From Secundilactobacillus yichangensis (GTDB lineage: Bacteria; Bacillota; Bacilli; Lactobacillales; Lactobacillaceae), in contig NZ_BOLK01000011.1 in assembly GCF_016861565.1 (NCBI RefSeq), forward strand, positions 1-64,000: DNA of 64,000 bases. The letters are read 5' to 3'. Below the pieces are notes generated by a model. The model ran no database searches, was not told the origin of the DNA, and saw nothing but the letters and a program-made list of their open reading frames with translations. Shown piece by piece: positions 58,428 to 64,000 of the stretch (the stretch's first letter is position 1; each line of letters starts with the position of its first letter). The position numbers were made by a program, and so were the translations under genes.

Positions 58428-58465
58428 AAACATGCTTAACAAATTCATGAAGGGTGGCACTTATT

Positions 58466-60034
58466 TTGAAGGATCAAAAAACACCACGTAAGCACCATTT
58501 GATCGAATACGCCAACGGTAAATCGTTGGAAGAGATCAATGGATCAATCGATGTTCCAAAAGGGAAAGGTTTTTGGAAAACATTATTTATGTACTCAGGA
58601 CCTGGCGCACTAGTCGCGGTGGGTTACATGGATCCAGGTAACTGGTCAACTTCAATCACTGGTGGTCAAAACTTCCAGTACTTGCTGATGTCTGTTATCT
58701 TAATGTCAAGTTTGATTGCGATGTTACTGCAATACATGGCAGCTAAACTTGGCATCGTGACGCAGATGGATTTAGCACAAGCCATTCGGGCTCGTACTAG
58801 CAAGTCACTAGGGATTGTTCTTTGGCTTCTAACAGAATTCGCAATTATGGCAACTGATATTGCGGAAGTTATTGGGGCTGCCATCGCGCTTTATCTATTA
58901 TTCCATATTCCATTGGTATACGCTGTTTTCATTACCGTTTTTGATGTTTTGATATTGCTATTATTAACCAAAATTGGGTTCCGTAAGATTGAAGCAATCG
59001 TCGTTTGCTTGATTATGGTTATTTTACTTGTATTCGCATATGAAGTTGCTTTGTCAAATCCTAATTGGGCCGGTGTTTTTGGTGGTTTAATCCCTACTAA
59101 AGATACGTTCTCAAGTTCAATTAAGGCTGGCGGTAGTACACCATTGACTGGTGCCTTAGGTATCATTGGTGCCACTGTTATGCCACATAACTTGTACTTG
59201 CACTCTGCTATTTCACAAACCCGTAAAATTGATCATGCCGATGAAGATGATGTGGCACGTACCGTTCGTTTTACAACTTGGGATTCAAACATTCAATTAT
59301 CACTGGCATTCGTTGTTAACTCTTTGCTGCTGGTTATGGGTGTTGCCGTATTTAAGACCGGTGCTGTTAAAGACCCTTCATTCTTCGGTTTGTTCCAAGC
59401 TTTGTCTAATTCATCAATGCTTAGCAATCCAATTTTAATCAGTGTTGCTAAGTCTGGTGCATTGTCAGTACTGTTTGCCGTTGCACTGCTTGCTTCAGGT
59501 CAAAATTCTACCATTACCGGTACTTTAACTGGTCAAGTCATCATGGAAGGTTTCATTCATATGAAGATGCCTCTATGGGCACGTCGGTTAGTGACCCGTT
59601 TGATCTCAGTTATTCCTGTTCTGATCTGTGTTGGTATGACCAGCGGTGAAACACCTATTCAACAACACGAAGCGCTTAACACGCTGATGAACAACTCTCA
59701 AGTCTTCTTGGCGTTCGCCTTACCATTCTCAATGCTGCCATTGTTAATGATGACAGATAGCAAGCTTGAGATGGGTGACCGGTTCAAGAACACCTTGGTT
59801 ATCAAGATTCTAGGCTGGTTCTCAGTTATCGCTTTAACCGTTTTGAACATGAAAGGTCTGCCAGACAACATCGAAGGTTTCTTACCTGCAAATGCCTCTG
59901 CTGCAGATTTTGCAATGGCTGACGATATTGCCTACTTCCTAATCGCATGTGTTGTTGCCCTACTAGTTTGGATGATTATCGATTTGCATAAGGGTAACAA
60001 GCGTCTCAAAGCTAAGCTTGGTGTAGCAGAATAA
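58466..60034 (+). CDS. mntH: Nramp divalent metal (Mn2+) transporter, second copy
   Basis: 522 aa, 11-12 membrane helices. DPGN in [13 protein letters not shown] and MPH in GATVMPHNLYLHSA are intact. It is longer than the first Nramp protein by a C-terminal segment that adds a helix (DDIAYFLIACVVALLVWMII) and a basic tail. TTG is taken as start, 9 bp after AGGGTGG; an in-frame GTG lies within that site. It forms an operon with the universal stress gene 13 bp downstream. Likely manganese-repressed, from the boxes upstream. Confidence 0.93.
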   Translation: MKDQKTPRKHHLIEYANGKSLEEINGSIDVPKGKGFWKTLFMYSGPGALVAVGYMDPGNWSTSITGGQNFQYLLMSVILMSSLIAMLLQYMAAKLGIVTQMDLAQAIRARTSKSLGIVLWLLTEFAIMATDIAEVIGAAIALYLLFHIPLVYAVFITVFDVLILLLLTKIGFRKIEAIVVCLIMVILLVFAYEVALSNPNWAGVFGGLIPTKDTFSSSIKAGGSTPLTGALGIIGATVMPHNLYLHSAISQTRKIDHADEDDVARTVRFTTWDSNIQLSLAFVVNSLLLVMGVAVFKTGAVKDPSFFGLFQALSNSSMLSNPILISVAKSGALSVLFAVALLASGQNSTITGTLTGQVIMEGFIHMKMPLWARRLVTRLISVIPVLICVGMTSGETPIQQHEALNTLMNNSQVFLAFALPFSMLPLLMMTDSKLEMGDRFKNTLVIKILGWFSVIALTVLNMKGLPDNIEGFLPANASAADFAMADDIAYFLIACVVALLVWMIIDLHKGNKRLKAKLGVAE

Positions 60035-60047
60035 ACGGAGGATCATA

Positions 60048-60485
60048 ATGTCTAAAAAGACTGAATTTCAGCATATTTTAGTTGGTGTTGATGACTCCGA
60101 GGATGCCCTGTTGGCATTTCGGTATGCTATTGCTACGGCTAAGCAGCGTCATGCAGCATTGACCATCGTTTCAATTCTTGAAGATAGTGATGTTAACGTG
60201 TTTCAAGCAATGGATAAGGATTATATCCATGGGGAGCGCAGCGAACTTGAGGAACATATTAAGACGTACGTTCAGCAAGCTAAAGACGCTGGTGTTGAAC
60301 AGGTTAACGCGTTAGTTTCTGAAGGGAAGCCTGCTGAGGTGATCGTCAATGACGTGATTCCTCACGTTCAACCAGATGTACTAATAATTGGTTCAATTGC
60401 TAAAAAGGGCTTGAAGCGCCGTGTTGGTTCTCAAGCTGCGTATATGGCTAAATACGCACCAATTTCAGTTTTAGTCATTCGTTAA
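60048..60485 (+). CDS. Universal stress protein UspA family
   Basis: 145 aa. Cytoplasmic nucleotide-binding stress protein. N-terminal HILVGVDDSEDALLAFRYA and C-terminal ILIIGSIAKKGLKRRVGSQA (a G-x2-G-x9-G(S/T)-like ATP motif, slightly altered) and PISVLVIR. Cotranscribed with mntH, an arrangement often seen in lactobacilli. Confidence 0.92.
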   Translation: MSKKTEFQHILVGVDDSEDALLAFRYAIATAKQRHAALTIVSILEDSDVNVFQAMDKDYIHGERSELEEHIKTYVQQAKDAGVEQVNALVSEGKPAEVIVNDVIPHVQPDVLIIGSIAKKGLKRRVGSQAAYMAKYAPISVLVIR

Positions 60486-60822
60486 ATTATTGATGTAAGC
60501 TGTGACAAAACTCGGTAGATTCCAGAATTTAACGTGAATAATGCCTATTCCGCGGTTTTTGCGGAATAGGCATTATTTGCGTTAAATGGCCGGAATCTGA
60601 GTTTTGGAACGTAATTGGGCTATATAACCGGATAAAGCCGAAGCACAGACACAACTGATTCGGATTAAGAATTAATTGAGGTACTTACCAATATAGACTT
60701 ATGGCACCGTCCCTTATTTTTTGTCGTCAGCTTCTACCATCCATAAAATTTGACTTATTACTAACTGAGCAAGCGTTATTCCGAGTATAATGAAAGAAAA
60801 GCATGCTTTAGGAGGTGGCACC
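60486..60822. other. 337-bp intergenic region
   Basis: Contains the 101-bp inverted repeat and then about 180 bp leading into the next P-type ATPase gene, with a -10-like TATAAT near 60786. No gene was found. Confidence 0.6.
60506..60606. repeat. 101-bp near-complete inverted repeat
   Basis: Two arms of about 47 bp pair almost throughout: CAAAACTC, AGATTCC, ATTTAACG and AATAATGCCTATTCCGC on the left, with complements in reverse order on the right and a 7-nt GGTTTTT loop. Small mismatches separate the paired blocks. No T-run follows, so it is more than a terminator. It looks like a MITE-like or REP-like element, or a very long transcript hairpin after uspA. Confidence 0.75.
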
Positions 60823-62628
60823 ATGCAAAAACTTTCGAACTATCGACGATTATGGGCAGTGGTAGGTGTTGGTATGGTTTCACTGATATTGGCGTTTGGC
60901 TTGCATCAGCCAGTTTGGGCGCAAATTTTGGTGACGGTTCTGGGTTCACTGATTGCATTGCTGATGTTTATTGACATGGTAAAGACGTTGCGTTCAGGTA
61001 AGTTTGGCGTGGATCTGTTGGCGATTACCGCGGTGATTGCCACATTAGCCATTGGTGAGTATTGGGCGGCACTAATCGTATTACTAATGTTGACTGGTGG
61101 TGACGCCTTGGAAGATTACGCTGCACACAAGGCTAATGCAGATTTGCAGTCACTACTGGATAAATCACCGCAGCAGGCACATTTAATGGTCGATGGCAGT
61201 ATTAAAGCGATTGCCGTTGATCAAGTTGATGTCGGTAACCAGCTGTTAGTTAAACCAGGTGAAGTGATTCCAGTCGACGGTACGATTATATCTGGTGGAA
61301 CCACACTAGATGAGTCGTCATTAACTGGTGAATCTCGGCCAGTTGATAAGGTTACCGGTGACACCGTCATGTCAGGTTCAGTGAACGGCGATGCGTCTAT
61401 TCAAATGGTGGCGGATCAAAAGGCAGCTGACAGTCAATTTCAAAATATTGTTCGCTTAGTTAAACAAGCGGAAGCACAACCCGCTCACTTTGTTCGCATG
61501 GCGGATCGTTATGCGCTTCCGTTTACGATCTTGGCCTACGTGATTGCCGGTACTTCTTGGATCGTTTCAGGGGACCCTGTCCGGTTTGCTGAAGTGCTAG
61601 TTGTGGCATCTCCCTGTCCCTTAATTTTGGCTGCACCGATCGCATTAGTGGCAGGCATGAGCCGGTCGAGTCAAAGCGGTATCATTGTTAAAACTGGAAC
61701 GACTCTTGAACGGCTTGCTAAGATTAAAACCGTGGCCTTCGATAAAACCGGGACGATTACTCAAGGACATTTAAAAGTAAACGAAATATTGACTCAGCCA
61801 GCCGTTGATCAAAAACAATTACTGACGTTAGCTGCGGCAACAGAACAGCAGTCTAATCATATTCTGGCACGTTCACTGATGCAGGCTGCACCGGATCAGC
61901 TGCCAACTGCCAGTGATGTTAAAGAGACCACCGGTGGCGGTGTTCAGGCTGAGATTGACGGTCATTTAATCCGGGTTGGTAAAGCCGACTTTGCCATGAC
62001 GGATGGGACCATCCAAAAGGTTGAGGATACAGCGGTTTACGTTTCCGCTGATGATCAGTATTTAGGCTGTGTGACGTTTACGGATGAATTGCGGCCGGAA
62101 GCGGTAACCACCATGTCTGAACTGCACGAACTGGGCATTAAAAACCTGATGATGATCTCAGGTGACCGTCAGTCGATTGCTGAAAAAATTGCGAAGGCGG
62201 TTGGTATCGACCGGGTCTACGCTGAGTGTTTGCCAGGTGAGAAAATTGAAGTGCTGAAGAAAGTACCTGAAAATCAACGGCCAGTAGCCATGGTCGGTGA
62301 CGGGGTGAACGATGCCCCATCATTGGTCACGGCCGACGTAGGGATTGCCATGGGTGCCAGTGGTGCAACCACAGCTAGCGAGTCTGCGGATGCCGTTATT
62401 TTGAAGGATGATCTGCGTCGAACAGTGATTGCGGTGCGCATTTCTAGAGCGACCATGCACGTTGCCCGTCAGTCAGTGATGGTGGGAATTATCATCTGTA
62501 CCGTGCTGATGATGATCGCCAGTTTTGGTGTTATTCCGGCAATCTTTGGGGCACTGCTCCAGGAAGTTGTTGATACTGTGACAATTCTGTGGGCATTACG
62601 TGCACGCAGTATTGCGATTAAAGAATAA
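60823..62628 (+). CDS. Heavy-metal P1B ATPase, SPC type
   Basis: 601 aa. P1B pump with SPC instead of CPC in helix 4 (VVASPCPLILAAPIALVAG), phosphorylation site [12 protein letters not shown], hinge VAMVGDGVNDAPS, and a C-terminal LLQEVVDTVTILWALRA. SPC pumps of P1B-4 type export Fe2+, Co2+ or Zn2+. The HEGxT motif usual there is not evident, so the ion is uncertain. No N-terminal metal domain. ATG is chosen after AGGAGGTGG; an upstream in-frame ATG lacks a ribosome site. Confidence 0.88.
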   Translation: MQKLSNYRRLWAVVGVGMVSLILAFGLHQPVWAQILVTVLGSLIALLMFIDMVKTLRSGKFGVDLLAITAVIATLAIGEYWAALIVLLMLTGGDALEDYAAHKANADLQSLLDKSPQQAHLMVDGSIKAIAVDQVDVGNQLLVKPGEVIPVDGTIISGGTTLDESSLTGESRPVDKVTGDTVMSGSVNGDASIQMVADQKAADSQFQNIVRLVKQAEAQPAHFVRMADRYALPFTILAYVIAGTSWIVSGDPVRFAEVLVVASPCPLILAAPIALVAGMSRSSQSGIIVKTGTTLERLAKIKTVAFDKTGTITQGHLKVNEILTQPAVDQKQLLTLAAATEQQSNHILARSLMQAAPDQLPTASDVKETTGGGVQAEIDGHLIRVGKADFAMTDGTIQKVEDTAVYVSADDQYLGCVTFTDELRPEAVTTMSELHELGIKNLMMISGDRQSIAEKIAKAVGIDRVYAECLPGEKIEVLKKVPENQRPVAMVGDGVNDAPSLVTADVGIAMGASGATTASESADAVILKDDLRRTVIAVRISRATMHVARQSVMVGIIICTVLMMIASFGVIPAIFGALLQEVVDTVTILWALRARSIAIKE

Positions 62629-62703
62629 CTTCACTAGGTCCAGTAATCTTGCTTGCAATTTAAAATCATTCATTGTACGATAACTCGTGAAAACTGAATA
62701 GAT

Positions 62704-62852
62704 TTCTTCGGGGCAGGGTGTAATTCCCGACCGATGGTGACAGTTAGATCGAACAAGCGATCGCAGCATGGCTGAAGTCCGTGACCCACGTTATTCGTGG
62801 TTGACCCAGTGAGAGTCTGGGACCGACAGTTAAAGTCTGGATGGGAGAAGAA
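62704..62852 (+). ncRNA. FMN riboswitch (RFN element)
   Basis: Conserved blocks in order: TCTTCGGGGCAGGGTG, AATTCCCGACCG, GGTGACAG, then GACCGACAGT, TCTGGATGGGAGAAGA. This is the FMN aptamer. A terminator hairpin 80 nt downstream makes it a transcription-attenuation switch that shuts off riboflavin genes when FMN is high. Confidence 0.95.
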
Positions 62853-62930
62853 AAGAACTATTTCGTACCATTGGTGGACACATTTTGTGTACCATAACCG
62901 TATGAAATCTTGTTTAGCTTATCAATAAAT

Positions 62931-62963
62931 AAGGCCCCGCATTTTTATGCGAGGCCTTTTTTC
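62931..62963 (+). terminator. Riboswitch expression-platform terminator
   Basis: AAGGCCCCGCAT / ATGCGAGGCCTT stem with one C-A mismatch, then a T-run. It lies between the FMN aptamer and ribD. Confidence 0.88.
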
Positions 62964-62979
62964 GTGAGGTGAATAAGGT

Positions 62980-64000
62980 TTGATTGAGTCAAAGTATTTT
63001 CAAATGGCAGTTGCCGCTGCTAAACGGGGAACGGACACCTGGACGAATCCCCAAGTCGGCGCGGTGCTTGTTAAAGATCAACAAGTTTTAGCAGTTGGGT
63101 ATCATCACCAATACGGTCAGCACCATGCTGAGATTGACGCACTGTCACAGTTAGATGATATTAGCCAGGCAAAGGGGGCCACCATGTATGTCACGCTGGA
63201 ACCTTGCAGCCATTATGGGAAAACGCCGCCCTGCGCAAAACGGCTGGCAGAAGTAGGCGTTTCCCAGGTAGTTATTGGCCAGCTGGATCCTAATCCGATA
63301 GTGACTGGTAAGGGAGTGGCCATCCTTAAAGCACATGGTATCAAGGTTGAAATACTCGGTGAGAATCAGGGGTTAAATCTGGCCTATAACTTTTTCTATC
63401 AGCATCAGCGACCGTTAGTCACCCTAAAGTACGCCATGTCATTGGACGGCAAAATTAATGGTGCTGGAAATGAGCGAACTATGCTAACACAGACCGCAGC
63501 TCAGCAGGATGCACAGCGGTTGCGAAGCAGACAGCAAGCTATTTTAGTGGGTGAACATACCCTTACTATTGATAATCCGCGGTTAACGGTTCGAACGTCG
63601 TCAATGATATTCCCGCCAATTCGCGCGGCCCTTGTTCATCACGTGGATGAAGTTGATCCGCGGAGCCATTTACTGGATCAGTCTGCTGCTACGTGGTTCT
63701 TCAGCGAAACACCATCAACCCAGAAATTACCTGAAAAAGTACGTGTTTTAGTTGATTCACACTGGACACCGGCTAAAATGGTTCAGCAATTTGCTAATGA
63801 AGGGATTCAATCGCTTTTAGTTGAGGGCGGCAGTCACTTGCAGGCTGATTTTTTAGCGGTTAATTTAGCTGACGAGGTTGTTGTTTACGTCGCTCCAACC
63901 ATGCTGGGCGGCAATGCGTTACCGGCTGCTATTGGTGCGCCGCTGACCGCACAATCCCACTTTGAAACGCCGACGATTTCAATGCTGGGTCCCGATATTC
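62980..64000 (+). CDS. ribD: Bifunctional riboflavin biosynthesis deaminase/reductase, cut by window end
   Basis: 340 codons visible, 3' end missing. The first domain is the zinc-dependent pyrimidine deaminase: HHAEIDAL near residue 47 and EPCSHYGKTPPCAKR near residue 75 hold the zinc ligands, with NPQVGAVLVKD before them. The reductase domain begins near PLVTLKYAMSLDGKI, with LLVEGGSHLQADFL and TMLGGNALPA later. TTG start, 7 bp after GAGGTGA. First gene of a presumed rib operon under the FMN riboswitch. Confidence 0.95.
   Translation, partial: MIESKYFQMAVAAAKRGTDTWTNPQVGAVLVKDQQVLAVGYHHQYGQHHAEIDALSQLDDISQAKGATMYVTLEPCSHYGKTPPCAKRLAEVGVSQVVIGQLDPNPIVTGKGVAILKAHGIKVEILGENQGLNLAYNFFYQHQRPLVTLKYAMSLDGKINGAGNERTMLTQTAAQQDAQRLRSRQQAILVGEHTLTIDNPRLTVRTSSMIFPPIRAALVHHVDEVDPRSHLLDQSAATWFFSETPSTQKLPEKVRVLVDSHWTPAKMVQQFANEGIQSLLVEGGSHLQADFLAVNLADEVVVYVAPTMLGGNALPAAIGAPLTAQSHFETPTISMLGPDI

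Larger units (their letters stand above)
58119..58465. other. Divergent control region between P2-type ATPase and mntH
   Basis: No gene. It holds a direct repeat GATTAACGGT at 58138-58147 and 58149-58158 near the ATPase start, an A-rich tract, two DtxR/MntR-like palindromes, a TTTTAC/GTAAAA palindrome and the mntH promoter. Confidence 0.6.

Noticed and set aside
1-64000. tRNA, rRNA, CRISPR, IS or prophage elements
   Set aside because: No cloverleaf-type sequences, direct-repeat arrays, transposases, integrases or phage structural genes were recognised.

Overview
The window reads as chromosomal DNA of a heterofermentative Lactobacillaceae bacterium (Levilactobacillus / Secundilactobacillus / Lentilactobacillus-like). 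The evidence is strong AGGAGG-type ribosome sites, frequent TTG/GTG starts, catabolite-response (cre) elements, a lactobacillar pdu operon, Nramp manganese importers, a C69 dipeptidase and an FMN riboswitch before ribD. I did not see phage, IS, CRISPR, rRNA or tRNA genes. One perfect and two near-perfect ParB sites (parS) and five Noc-type nucleoid-occlusion sites suggest an origin-proximal segment.

Layout. 0-3.8 kb: small metabolic and hypothetical genes (glycosyltransferase, pRiA4b-like protein, NAD(P)-binding protein, ElaA-type acetyltransferase, DUF1801 protein). 3.9-8.8 kb: an alpha-glucoside module with a divergent LacI regulator, twin perfect operators, an SLC45/GPH-type sugar transporter and a GH31 alpha-glucosidase. 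9.0-26.4 kb: a complete 1,2-propanediol/glycerol utilisation microcompartment locus. It has an AraC-type regulator facing pduABCDEGHKJLMNO, a separate PduO-C protein and pduPQWU, and ends with an Old Yellow Enzyme and a tyrosine phosphatase. The operon leader carries two cre-like sites and a long hairpin. 26.7-30.4 kb: an unknown protein, a YkpA/YbiT-like ABC-F ATPase with one degenerate ATP site, and a sugar porter. 30.9-36.3 kb: a phosphonate operon (phnD, phnC, two phnE, and a fused PhnX-PhnW) behind six phased Pho-box repeats. 36.5-42 kb: a disulfide reductase-like flavoprotein, a uracil-DNA glycosylase-like protein, a HAD phosphatase and a quaternary-amine/ergothioneine-type ABC importer. 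42-62.6 kb: an ion-homeostasis region with two Nramp transporters, Zn/Cd, Cu and SPC-type P1B ATPases, a P2-type ATPase, an ArsR sensor, a cupredoxin, TauE and LysE exporters, NhaC, a dipeptidase and YitT. 62.7-64 kb: an FMN riboswitch and the start of ribD, cut by the window edge.

How the genes work together. The pdu products build a protein shell around a B12-dependent diol/glycerol dehydratase, its reactivase and adenosyltransferase. The propionaldehyde / 3-hydroxypropionaldehyde formed is reduced by PduQ or oxidised through PduP, PduL and PduW to give ATP. Several enzymes carry N-terminal amphipathic helices of the type that target cargo to the shell. The regulator ends in a domain resembling the cobalamin-binding C-terminal domain of transcobalamin (PF14478-like), so it may sense B12 directly. 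That fusion, the leader hairpin, the Noc/parS sites, the ABC-F with a coherently decayed ATP site and the phased Pho box are the most interesting observations. All family names come from reading motifs by eye; no database search was possible.
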